Shown here in pieces: positions 51,954-60,061 of a stretch of 64,000 bases of DNA. The DNA comes from Actinoplanes sp040639655 (GTDB lineage: Bacteria; Actinomycetota; Actinomycetes; Mycobacteriales; Micromonosporaceae): the NCBI RefSeq assembly GCF_040639655.1, contig NZ_JBFAAI010000040.1:22336-86335 (forward strand). Direction: 5' to 3'. The notes beneath the pieces were generated by a model. It had not been told where the DNA came from, did not search any database, and was given only the letters and a program-made list of their open reading frames with translations. The stretch's first letter is position 1. Each line of letters opens with the position of its first letter. Both the position numbers and the translations under genes were made by a program.

Positions 51954-53285
51954 ATGAGCCCGCCCGCCGATGCGTACACCCCGTCGCGCCGCACCGCGAC
52001 GGCACGCCGGATCGCCGGCCTGGCGCTGCCCGCACTCGTGGTGCTGGCCGCCGAGCCGCTCTACGTCCTGGTCGACACCGCCGTGGTCGGCCACCTCGGC
52101 TCGGTGCCGCTGGCCGCCGTCGCGATCGGCGGGACGGTGATGTCGCTCGCCGTCTGGTTCGGCACGCTCATGGCGTACGGGACCACCGGCCGTGCCGCCC
52201 GCCGGTTCGGCGCCGGTGATCGGGCCGCCGCGGTTGCCGAGGGGGTCCAGGCCTCCTGGCTCGCACTGGGTGTCGGACTGGTCCTCGCCCTGATCGGGGT
52301 GATCGCCTCCGCCCCGCTGGCGGGGCTGCTGGCCGGTGACCCGGAGATCGCCGAGGCGGCCGCCGGCTGGCTGCGGATCGCCGCGCTCGGTGCGCCGGGC
52401 CTGCTGCTCGCCGCGGCCGGCAACGGCTGGATGCGCGGCGTCCAGGACGCCCGCCGGCCGCTCTGGATCGTTCTCGGCGCCAACGTGCTCTCGGCGGTCC
52501 TCTGCCCGATCCTGGTCTATCCGATGGGTCTCGGGCTGACCGGCTCGGCGATCGCGAACGTGACCGCGCAGACCGTCGGCGGTGCCCTGTTCCTGGCCGC
52601 GCTGATCCGCCAGACCCGGCAGCTCCGCCCGATCCCGTCGGTCATCGCGAGTCAGGTGGTGCTCGGGCGTGACCTGCTGATCCGCGGCGCCGCCTTCCAG
52701 GTCTGCTTCCTGTCCGCGACCGCGGTCGCCGCCCGGTTCGGGGTGGCGGCGGTCGGTGCACACCAGATCGCGCTGCAGCTGTGGTTCTTCGCGGCGCTCG
52801 CCCTCGACGCCGTGGCGATCGCCGCACAGTCACTGGTCGGGGCGGCCCTCGGTGCCGGCGACGCGGACGAGGCCCGGGACGTCGCCCGCCGGGTCACCCT
52901 GGCCGGCGGAGTGGCCGCGGTGGCCTTCGCCGTGCTGGCCGCGGCCGGCGCCTCGGTGGTGCCCGGGTGGTTCACGCCCGACCCGGCGGTGCACGAGCAG
53001 GCGGCGATCGTCTGGCCCTGGTTCGTGGCGCTGCTGCCGTTCGCCGGGATCGTCTATGCCCTGGACGGTGTGCTCATCGGTGCCGGGGACGTGGCCTTCC
53101 TGCGGACGCTGACGGCGCTGTCGGCGCTGCTCGGCTTCCTCCCGGCGATCTGGCTGGCGTACGCGTTCGACCTCGGGCTCGGCGGCGTCTGGGCCGGTCT
53201 CGGACTGTTCACCCTGGCCCGGTTCGCCGGTCTGCTCCTGCGCTGGCGCTCACCGCGCTGGGCGGTCACCGGCGCCACCCGCTGA
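51954..53285 (+). CDS. MATE-family efflux transporter (DinF-like)
   Basis: The product is 443 residues with twelve hydrophobic helices in two pseudo-symmetric halves. VLVDTAVVGHLGSVPLAAVAIG in the first half (the D-T-A-x-V-G-x-L pattern) is a MATE/DinF signature, and GVAAVGAHQIALQLWFF marks the second half. It would export cationic compounds in exchange for H+ or Na+, with unknown substrate. ATG 51954 has no ribosome binding site. It lies immediately upstream of truB, as in several related genomes. Confidence 0.9.
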   Translation: MSPPADAYTPSRRTATARRIAGLALPALVVLAAEPLYVLVDTAVVGHLGSVPLAAVAIGGTVMSLAVWFGTLMAYGTTGRAARRFGAGDRAAAVAEGVQASWLALGVGLVLALIGVIASAPLAGLLAGDPEIAEAAAGWLRIAALGAPGLLLAAAGNGWMRGVQDARRPLWIVLGANVLSAVLCPILVYPMGLGLTGSAIANVTAQTVGGALFLAALIRQTRQLRPIPSVIASQVVLGRDLLIRGAAFQVCFLSATAVAARFGVAAVGAHQIALQLWFFAALALDAVAIAAQSLVGAALGAGDADEARDVARRVTLAGGVAAVAFAVLAAAGASVVPGWFTPDPAVHEQAAIVWPWFVALLPFAGIVYALDGVLIGAGDVAFLRTLTALSALLGFLPAIWLAYAFDLGLGGVWAGLGLFTLARFAGLLLRWRSPRWAVTGATR

Positions 53286-53305
53286 AAAACCCCCCGGCTG
53301 GCCCC

Positions 53306-53377
53306 CACCGCTGTCTCAGGCCGCCCGACCCGGCGGCCGGCCGGCACCGTTGTCTCAAGGGGGCTGAGACAGCGGTG
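53306..53377. repeat. TGTCTCA inverted-repeat cluster upstream of truB
   Basis: CACCGCTGTCTCAG (53306-53319) and CTGAGACAGCGGTG (53364-53377) are perfect 14-base complements. Between them, a near copy CACCGTTGTCTCAAG (53345-53359) lets TGTCTCA (53351-53357) pair alternatively with TGAGACA (53365-53371). The right arm covers the -35 position of the leaderless truB promoter. It could terminate MATE transcription, act as an operator, or both. Confidence 0.7.
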
Positions 53378-53388
53378 AGAGCCGGCTT

Positions 53389-53394
53389 TAGGGT
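53389..53394 (+). promoter_or_regulatory. Leaderless -10 box of truB
   Basis: TAGGGT starts exactly 12 bases before GTG 53401. TGAGAC at 53365-53370 is a possible -35 with an 18-base spacer and belongs to the inverted-repeat cluster. There is no ribosome binding site. Confidence 0.6.
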
Positions 53395-53400
53395 GGGCGG

Positions 53401-54288
53401 GTGAACACGGACGGACTGATCGTGGTGGACAAACCGGCCGGGATGACGTCGCACGACGTCGTCGCCCGGATCCGGCGGCTGGCGAAGACCCGGCGGGTGG
53501 GGCACGGGGGCACGCTGGACCCGATGGCGACCGGCGTCCTGATCATCGGCGTCAACCGGGCCACCCGGCTGCTGACCTATGTGATCGGCGCGGAGAAGAG
53601 CTACGCCGCCACGATCCGGCTCGGCGAGTCGACGATCACCGACGACGCCGAGGGCGACGTGTCCGGGACCGCATCGGCCGGCCACGTCACCGACGAGGCG
53701 ATCCGGGCCGGTCTGGCCGTCCAGGTCGGTGAGATCGACCAGGTGCCGAGCGCGGTCAGCGCCATCAAGATCAACGGCGAGCGGGCCTACAAGCGGGTCC
53801 GTGAGGGTGAAACCGTGGAGATCCCGGCCCGCCGCATCACGATCCACAAGCTCGATGTGCTCGCCATCCGGCGGCCGGACGACCGTGACGTGGTCGATGT
53901 GGACATCGAAGTGACGTGCTCCTCCGGCACGTACATCCGGGCCATCGCCCGTGACCTCGGCGCCGCCCTCGGCGTCGGCGGCCACCTCACCGCGCTGCGC
54001 CGGACCGCGGTCGGCGGCATGGCGCTGGACGCCGCGTCCACCCTGGCCGAACTGGAGGAACGTGCCCCCGACGTGATCGATCTCCCGCTCGCCGAGGCGG
54101 CCCGCCGGGCGTTCCCGCAACGCGTCGCCACCGAGGAGGAGACCCGCGTGCTGCGCCACGGCGGTCCACTGGACCCGGTCGGCATCGAGGGGCCGTACGC
54201 CGTCTTCGACTCCTCCGGTGAGGTGCTCGCCGTCGTCAGTGAACGCGGCGGCCGGGCGCGTGCCGAGATCGTCCTCGCGCCCGCCTGA
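53401..54288 (+). CDS. truB: tRNA pseudouridine(55) synthase TruB
   Basis: The product is 295 residues. It makes pseudouridine 55 in the tRNA T-loop. The N-terminus GLIVVDKPAGMTSHDVVARI and the catalytic aspartate region GHGGTLDPMATGVLIIG are diagnostic, and SAIKINGERAYKRVR and VTCSSGTYIRAIARDLG follow. The C-terminus has the actinobacterial TruB extension. It starts with GTG 53401 on a predicted leaderless transcript. Its usual partner ribF is 5.8 kb away, separated by the hsdMS/kinase insert. Confidence 0.96.
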   Translation: MNTDGLIVVDKPAGMTSHDVVARIRRLAKTRRVGHGGTLDPMATGVLIIGVNRATRLLTYVIGAEKSYAATIRLGESTITDDAEGDVSGTASAGHVTDEAIRAGLAVQVGEIDQVPSAVSAIKINGERAYKRVREGETVEIPARRITIHKLDVLAIRRPDDRDVVDVDIEVTCSSGTYIRAIARDLGAALGVGGHLTALRRTAVGGMALDAASTLAELEERAPDVIDLPLAEAARRAFPQRVATEEETRVLRHGGPLDPVGIEGPYAVFDSSGEVLAVVSERGGRARAEIVLAPA

Positions 54289-54292
54289 CGAG

Positions 54293-54298
54293 TAGGCT
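54293..54298 (+). promoter_or_regulatory. Leaderless -10 box of hsdM
   Basis: TAGGCT starts exactly 12 bases before GTG 54305 and five bases after the truB stop. The methyltransferase thus appears to have its own leaderless promoter rather than depending on truB. Confidence 0.6.
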
Positions 54299-54304
54299 GC
54301 GCCG

Positions 54305-55771
54305 GTGATCGGCGGTGAGCTGAGGAACAGGATCGACCGGGTGTGGGACGCCTTCTGGTCGGGTGGGATCTCCAACCCGCTGGAGGTGACCGAGCAGATC
54401 ACCTACCTGATGTTCCTGCGGCTGCTGGACGAGCTGCACGCCCGCCGGGAACGCGACGCGGCAAGCGGCGGCGAGCTGATCAAGGACCCGGTCTTCACCG
54501 CGGAGACGGAGCGGCTGCGCTGGTGCCGGTTCACCGCCGAGAAGCCGGCCGACATGCTGGCGATCGTCGGCGACGAGGTCTTCCCGTGGCTGCGCACGCT
54601 CGGCCGGGACGGGTCGGCCTTCGCGCACCACATGCGTGACGCCCGGTTCACCGTGCCGACCGCGGCGCTTCTGGCCCGGGCGGTACGCATGATCGACGAC
54701 CTGGCGCTGGACGGGCGGGACACCAAGGGCGACCTGTACGAGTACATGCTCAGCAGGATCGCCACGGCCGGGCAGAACGGGCAGTTCCGTACGCCCCGGC
54801 ACATCATCGAGGTGATCGTCGAGATGATGGCGCCCGGCCCGGACGACGAGATCTGCGACCCGGCCTGCGGCACGGCGGGTTTCCTGGTGGCGAGCGCGGC
54901 GTACGTGAGCCGGACGCACCGGGAGGCCCTCCTCGATCCCGGCCGGCGCCGGCACTTCGGCACCGCCATGTTCCACGGCTTCGACTTCGACCGGACGATG
55001 TTGCGCATCGCGAGCATGAACATGCTGCTGCACGAGGTCGAGCAGCCGGACATCCGCTACCGGGACTCGCTGGCCGAGAGTGCCGCAGAGGACGCCGGCC
55101 GGTACTCGATGGTCCTGGCCAATCCGCCGTTCGCCGGCAGCCTGGACGACGAGACGATCGCCGCGGATCTGCGCCGGACGGTTCGGACCCGCAAGACCGA
55201 GCTGCTGTTCCTGGCATTGGTGCTGCGCCTGCTGCGACCCGGCGGCCGGGCCGCGGTGATCGTCCCGGAGGGGGTGCTGTTCGGCTCGACCCGCGCGCAT
55301 CGTGATCTGCGGCGGACCCTGGTCGAGGAGCAGCAGCTGGAGGCGGTCGTCAAGCTTCCGGGTGGCGTCTTCAAGCCGTACGCCGGTGTCTCGACCGCCG
55401 TTCTGATCTTCCGGCGGACCGACGCCGGTGGCACCGGTGACGTCTGGTTCTACGAGGTGACCGCCGACGGCTACACCCTCGACGACCGGCGCGCGCCGCT
55501 GCCGGCCGGCGCCAGTGACCTCCCCGACCTGCTGGCCCGCTGGGCGCATCGGGACGGCAGGGAACGCGAGCGGGCGCGTACCGACCGCAGCTTCCGCGTC
55601 CCCCGCGAGGAGATCGCGGCCCAGGGGTACGACCTGAGCCTCAACCGCTACCGGCGGGTCGTCCACGAGGAGCTCGAGTTCCGGTCGTCCACCGCGATCC
55701 TGGACGACCTGGAACGGATCGAGTCGGAGATCCAGCAGGGCCTGTCGGAGCTGAAGGGCCTGCTCGGTTGA
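54305..55771 (+). CDS. hsdM: Type I restriction-modification DNA methyltransferase subunit M
   Basis: The product is 488 residues, typical for HsdM. An N-terminal helical domain (WDAFWSGGISNPLEVTEQIT) is followed by the N6-adenine methyltransferase domain with SAM motif DPACGTAGFLVASA near residue 185 and catalytic NPPF near 272. GQNGQFRTPRHIIEVIVEMM links the two domains. GTG 54305 has a leaderless -10. It overlaps hsdS by four bases (TTGA). No hsdR is present in the window, so on present evidence the unit can methylate but not restrict. Confidence 0.94.
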   Translation: MIGGELRNRIDRVWDAFWSGGISNPLEVTEQITYLMFLRLLDELHARRERDAASGGELIKDPVFTAETERLRWCRFTAEKPADMLAIVGDEVFPWLRTLGRDGSAFAHHMRDARFTVPTAALLARAVRMIDDLALDGRDTKGDLYEYMLSRIATAGQNGQFRTPRHIIEVIVEMMAPGPDDEICDPACGTAGFLVASAAYVSRTHREALLDPGRRRHFGTAMFHGFDFDRTMLRIASMNMLLHEVEQPDIRYRDSLAESAAEDAGRYSMVLANPPFAGSLDDETIAADLRRTVRTRKTELLFLALVLRLLRPGGRAAVIVPEGVLFGSTRAHRDLRRTLVEEQQLEAVVKLPGGVFKPYAGVSTAVLIFRRTDAGGTGDVWFYEVTADGYTLDDRRAPLPAGASDLPDLLARWAHRDGRERERARTDRSFRVPREEIAAQGYDLSLNRYRRVVHEELEFRSSTAILDDLERIESEIQQGLSELKGLLG

Positions 55772-56919
55772 CCGCTCCTGGACTCGTCCCCCTCGGTGAT
55801 CTGATGGCCGGCCGTGCCACCACGGTGAATCCGGCCCGGCACACGGGGGAGGAGTTCGAGCTGTACGGCATCCGGGCCTACGACCGGGGCGGACCGGACA
55901 TCGTCCGCGGGTCCGCGATCGGTTCCCCGAAACAGCTCGTCCAGCCCGGCGACGTGCTCCTGTCGAGGATCGTCCCGCATCTGCGCCGCGCCTGGGTGGT
56001 CGGGCCGGACACCGGCCGGCGCAAGCTGGCATCAAGCGAGTGGATCGTGTTCCGGTCCCCAGCGGTCGATCCCGGCTATCTCCGCCACCTGCTGCTCGGC
56101 GACGAGTTCCACGCCAGTTTCATGACCACCGTGGCCGGGGTCGGCGGCTCCCTGCTGCGGGCCCGTCCGGCGTTCGTCGCGCAGATCCGGGTGCCGGTGC
56201 CGCCGCCGGCCGGCCAGCGCCGGATAGCCGCGATGCTGAGCCGGGCCGAAGCGCTGCGCGCCCGCCGCCGGGAGGCCGGGGCCCTGCTGTCCGAGCTGTC
56301 GGGCACGCTCTTCCCGGAGATGTTCGGCAATCCGGCCGGGAGCCGCGTGCGGTGGCCCACGGTGCCGCTGGGCGCGCTGGCGAGGGTGGTCCGGGGCGCG
56401 TCACCGCGGCCGGCCGGCGATCCCCGTTACTTCGGCGGGACGATCCCGTGGCTCCGGATCTCCGACGTCACCGCGGCTGCCGGGCGGGTGGTCGGGCAGA
56501 TCCGGGGAACCCTGACCGAGGCGGGCCGGGCGAAGAGCGTGTACCTGGAGGCGGGGACCCTGGTCCTCACCGGCAGCGCCACGGTCGGGGTCCCGAAGTT
56601 CCTCGGCACCGGCGCCTGCGTCCACGACGGCTTCCTGGCGTTCCCCGACCTGTCCGGGCGGATCCTGGCCGACTATCTCTACGGGTACTTCCGGATCATG
56701 CGGCCGCACCTGTCCCGGCTCGCCCCGGAGGGTACGCAGAAGAACCTGAACACCGCGATCGTCAAAGCGCTCGAGGTGCCGGTCCCGCCGCTGGACCTGC
56801 AGCACGAGTTCCGGCGGCGGACGGCTGCGGTGCAGCAGCTGGAGGCGGCCGCCGGCCGGAGTGCGGCCGCGCTGGACGAGATGGCCGGGGCACTGCGGCA
56901 GCGGGCCTTCCGGTTCTAG
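55768..56919 (+). CDS. hsdS: Type I restriction-modification specificity subunit S
   Basis: The product is 383 residues with two target-recognition regions (about 1-150 and 195-340), each ending in a helical conserved region (GQRRIAAMLSRAEALRARRR and LQHEFRRRTAAVQQLEAAAG) that acts as spacer, so a bipartite DNA target is expected. VPLGALARVVRG and KNLNTAIVKALEVPVPPL are typical HsdS segments. The start is TTG 55768, overlapping hsdM. Its TAG stop shares a CTAG with the convergent receiver gene. The first recognition region is divergent, as expected for specificity. Confidence 0.9.
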   Translation: MTAPGLVPLGDLMAGRATTVNPARHTGEEFELYGIRAYDRGGPDIVRGSAIGSPKQLVQPGDVLLSRIVPHLRRAWVVGPDTGRRKLASSEWIVFRSPAVDPGYLRHLLLGDEFHASFMTTVAGVGGSLLRARPAFVAQIRVPVPPPAGQRRIAAMLSRAEALRARRREAGALLSELSGTLFPEMFGNPAGSRVRWPTVPLGALARVVRGASPRPAGDPRYFGGTIPWLRISDVTAAAGRVVGQIRGTLTEAGRAKSVYLEAGTLVLTGSATVGVPKFLGTGACVHDGFLAFPDLSGRILADYLYGYFRIMRPHLSRLAPEGTQKNLNTAIVKALEVPVPPLDLQHEFRRRTAAVQQLEAAAGRSAAALDEMAGALRQRAFRF

Positions 56920-57308
56920 GCGGAGCCCAGGTGACGCGCGATCGTGGCGACCAGATCGGCGGCGGCGTACGGCTTGTCGAGGAAGTCGTCACAGCCGGCC
57001 TCGAGGGCCGCCTTCTGATCCTGCGGCAGCACGCTGGCGGTGACCGCGACCACCGGCGGTCGCGGCGCTCCGGTCGCGGAGAGTTCGCGAGCCAGCGTGA
57101 GACCGTTGCCGTCGGGCAGGTTGAGGTCGAGCAGGATCAGGTCGAACTCGCTGTCCGCCAGCCGCTGCCGGGCGGCGGTCAGGGTCTCCGCGTCGACCAG
57201 CTGGGCGTCCCGCACCGCGGCGATGGAAGCCCGTGCCAGCACCGCCTTGACCAGCATGCGATTCAGTTCCTCGTCCTCGACCAGCAGGATGCGGTGCGGT
57301 TCGCTCAC
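56916..57308 (-). CDS. Single-domain response regulator
   Basis: The product is 130 residues consisting only of a receiver domain: ILLVEDEELNRMLVK at the start, phosphoacceptor Asp in DLILLDLNLPDGNGL, VVAVTAS and the conserved Lys in DDFLDKPYAAADLV. GTG 57308 is chosen because the frame upstream is not coding-like. It follows the 7TM hybrid kinase by 17 bases on the same strand. With no output domain it probably acts as a phosphotransfer step or by protein contact, like Spo0F or CheY. Confidence 0.9.
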   Translation of the reverse strand: MSEPHRILLVEDEELNRMLVKAVLARASIAAVRDAQLVDAETLTAARQRLADSEFDLILLDLNLPDGNGLTLARELSATGAPRPPVVAVTASVLPQDQKAALEAGCDDFLDKPYAAADLVATIARHLGSA

Positions 57309-57325
57309 GGGTTGGGCCTCCGGGC

Positions 57326-59959
57326 CTAGACGGGTGGGACTGCGCTGCGGATCGTGATGTCGCTCGCGGAGATCCGGGTGCGACCGTGCCGGGCCGCCGG
57401 GTGGGGTCTGAGCCGTGGTGGCCGGGCCTCGATGCCGGCCAGGGCCTCGGCGGCCACACCACCCGCCATCGCGGTGGCGATCAGCGGGGCCGCGTTCCCG
57501 GAGGTGAGTGCGGTCGCGCTCAGCCCCAGCACCGGGGTGTGCCGTCCGGCTGGATCCTGTTCGATGGCGGCCAGCAGGCTGAAACCGTCCTCCTCGGGGC
57601 ACTGCATGTCGCAGACGATGAGGTCGAACTCCCCGGTGCGGCTGCGTGCCAGCCCGTCGCGCCCGTCGGCGCAGGTCACCACGTCGGCGCCGCCGGCCCG
57701 AAGCCCCTTCTCGACGGCTTCGCGCATCTCGTCGTCGTGGTCGACCAGCAGCACCCTCGGGGCGGGCCGGGCGGCGACGGCGCCGGCCAGGGCGCTGAGC
57801 AGCGTCGGCTGGTCGACCGGCTTGACGAACCAGTCGTGCGCGCCCAGGGAGATCCCGGCCGGGGCCTCGTCCAGGATGCTGGCGAAGAAGACCGGGATGC
57901 CGGCCAGCCGGTGATCGGCCTTGACGCGGCGCAGCACCTCCCAGCCGTCGATCCCGGGCAGCGTGACGTCGAGGACCACCGCGTCCGGCCGGTGCTCGCG
58001 GGCCAGGGCCAGCCCGCTCTCGCCGGTCCCGGCCACCTCGACCCGGTACCCGGCGTTGCCGATCTGGGTGCGCATCAGCTCGGCGGACTGCGGATCGTCC
58101 TCGATGAGCAGCACGTACGGCCCCGGGCCGGGGTGTTCCGCCGAGGCGGTCACCGAGGTGGCCGGCAGCTCGACGGTGAACTCGCTGCCACGCCCGGGTT
58201 CCGAGGTGAGGCTGATCCGCCCGTGATGGGCGGCGACCAGCCGCCGGGTCAGCGCGAGCCCGAGGCCGGTGCCGGAGTGCCGTCGTTCCGGGTCGCCGGC
58301 CTGCTGGAACTCGTCGAAGACACGTTCCAGGTCCTCGGTGGGGATGCCGACACCGGTGTCGGCCACCACGATCCGGATCCGGTCACCCTCGGCACGGGCG
58401 GTGACCGTGACGGCGCCGTCCTCGGGGGTGAACTTGACCGCGTTGGAGAGCAGGTTCTCGACGATCTGGCGGAACCGCAGACGGTCGGCGAGCACGGTGA
58501 CCGGGGCCAGATCGGCGCGGACCGCCAGCCGTTTGCCGGTGAAGAGTGGGGCCAGCGTGGTGAGCAGATCCTCGATCGCGGTGTCCACCCGTACCGGGGT
58601 GAGCCGCAGTTCCATCCGGCCGGACTCGACCTTGGTGAGGTCCAGGATGTCGTTGATCAGGCCGAGCAGGTGGCGGCCGCTGCCGTGGACGTGGTCCACC
58701 CAGTCGGCGGGTACCCGGCGGCGGTCACCGTCCGGCTCCTCGACCCGCATCAGGTCACTGAAACCGATGATCGCGTTCAGCGGCGTACGCAACTCGTGGC
58801 TCATGTTGGCCAGGAATTCGCTCTTCGCCTGACTGGCCCGGGTCAGCGCGGACACCGATGCGCTCAGCTCAGTCGTGATCGCCTGCCGTTCGGCCAGCAC
58901 CCCGGCCTGGCCGCCCAGTTCGGCGAGCAGTATCAGGTCGTCATCGCTGAACAGGTTCCGGTGCCGGTTGAACAGGAGCACCGCCCCCTCGACGTCGGGC
59001 GGGACCCGGATCGGCAGCACCCGGACGTAGTCGTCGGCCAGTCCGGCCCCGAAATGGCCGATCAGGCCGGGCCCGCCGGCTCGTAGCCGGATCGGTACGC
59101 CGGCTCCGGCCAGGGTGCTCATGTCGGCGTCGATCGGCTGGCCGGAGGCCGGCAGCACCGGGCCGGAGTAGGCGATCCGGTGCAGTGTCCCGTCGTCTCC
59201 GTGCAGCACCACCGCCACCGCGTCGGCACCGGTCTGGGTTCGCATGATCTCGGCGTACGTCTGCCACACCTGTTCCGGTGAGTCGGCCGGCGCGCGCAGC
59301 AGGCGTTCGGTGACCGACTGGGCCGCGGCCGCCGAGAACAACCGTCGCAGCCAGCGGGGCGGCTGGAAGGCGATCAGGTAACCGAGCGCACTGATCAGGG
59401 CGAGCACGACGCTGATGTCCCGCGTCAGAGGGTTCCGGCCACCCAGGAGCATGATCAGCAGCCCGAAGACGAGGGTGGCTCCCGCGGCGATCGACAACCG
59501 TGCCCGGTTGGCGCCGGTACGGGTCCGGGCCTCGCCCCAGAACAGCGCGGCCGCGACGGTCTGGACCGTCAGGAAGTAGGCCACCGCGGCGAGTCGGGCC
59601 CAGCCCGGCAGCGGCCGGTCGAGCAGCACCAACGGTGTCAGCACCGCCACGTAGCCGACCAGGACTCCGGCGGTCAGGACCGGGGACACCGATCGCAGCC
59701 GGCCTGCCAGTCGCAGGGTGAGGTAGGGCTGCGCCATCAGCGTGACGGCATTGACCACGCTGACCCAGCGGGGCAGTGTGCCGTTGGCCACCCGCGCCAT
59801 GTCCAGGCAGAAGACCAGCATCAGCGGGGTGAAGACCAGGGTCACGTCACGTTGCAGCGGGTCGCGGGTGCGCCGCCAGGCGAGCAGCGCGCGCAGGAAC
59901 AACACCGCGAAGGTGACCTCCGCAGCGAGCAGTACGAGGCGACTCCACTCGACGCTCAT
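57326..59959 (-). CDS. 7TM hybrid histidine kinase with two receivers
   Basis: The product is 877 residues. Seven hydrophobic helices fill about 1-235, then a GAF-like domain (250-375), HisKA with EFLANMSHELRTPLNAIIG (His near 387), HATPase (NLLSNAVKFTPEDG, DTGVGIPTED, GTGLGLALTR) and two receivers (VLLIEDDPQSA with Asp near 660 in VVLDVTLPGIDGW; VLLVDHDDEMR with Asp near 783 in LIVCDMQCPEEDGF). It likely senses a membrane-associated or small-molecule signal. ATG 59959 follows a TACGAT -10 (59975-59970, minus) by a few bases, so the leader is very short. It is the first gene of the unit with the lone receiver. Confidence 0.92.
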   Translation of the reverse strand: MSVEWSRLVLLAAEVTFAVLFLRALLAWRRTRDPLQRDVTLVFTPLMLVFCLDMARVANGTLPRWVSVVNAVTLMAQPYLTLRLAGRLRSVSPVLTAGVLVGYVAVLTPLVLLDRPLPGWARLAAVAYFLTVQTVAAALFWGEARTRTGANRARLSIAAGATLVFGLLIMLLGGRNPLTRDISVVLALISALGYLIAFQPPRWLRRLFSAAAAQSVTERLLRAPADSPEQVWQTYAEIMRTQTGADAVAVVLHGDDGTLHRIAYSGPVLPASGQPIDADMSTLAGAGVPIRLRAGGPGLIGHFGAGLADDYVRVLPIRVPPDVEGAVLLFNRHRNLFSDDDLILLAELGGQAGVLAERQAITTELSASVSALTRASQAKSEFLANMSHELRTPLNAIIGFSDLMRVEEPDGDRRRVPADWVDHVHGSGRHLLGLINDILDLTKVESGRMELRLTPVRVDTAIEDLLTTLAPLFTGKRLAVRADLAPVTVLADRLRFRQIVENLLSNAVKFTPEDGAVTVTARAEGDRIRIVVADTGVGIPTEDLERVFDEFQQAGDPERRHSGTGLGLALTRRLVAAHHGRISLTSEPGRGSEFTVELPATSVTASAEHPGPGPYVLLIEDDPQSAELMRTQIGNAGYRVEVAGTGESGLALAREHRPDAVVLDVTLPGIDGWEVLRRVKADHRLAGIPVFFASILDEAPAGISLGAHDWFVKPVDQPTLLSALAGAVAARPAPRVLLVDHDDEMREAVEKGLRAGGADVVTCADGRDGLARSRTGEFDLIVCDMQCPEEDGFSLLAAIEQDPAGRHTPVLGLSATALTSGNAAPLIATAMAGGVAAEALAGIEARPPRLRPHPAARHGRTRISASDITIRSAVPPV

Positions 59960-59969
59960 TTCATGATTT

Positions 59970-59975
59970 ATCGTA
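59970..59975 (-). promoter_or_regulatory. Candidate -10 of the 7TM kinase gene
   Basis: TACGAT on the minus strand ends 10 bases before ATG 59959, implying a leader of only a few bases and no Shine-Dalgarno. It lies in a short AT-rich patch. Confidence 0.45.
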
Positions 59976-60023
59976 CCGGGGTGGGTGGTGTGGAGGGCTG
60001 ATACCGGCCTGCTGAACGATCGA

Positions 60024-60029
60024 TACGCT
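60024..60029 (+). promoter_or_regulatory. Candidate -10 of ribF
   Basis: TACGCT lies 38 bases before the ribF ATG in the short region divergent from the kinase gene. A GAGGAG-like purine run follows before the start. The -35 is not convincing. Confidence 0.4.
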
Positions 60030-60061
60030 GGGGCGGGTAAACGTCGGCTGAGGAGCGTTCG

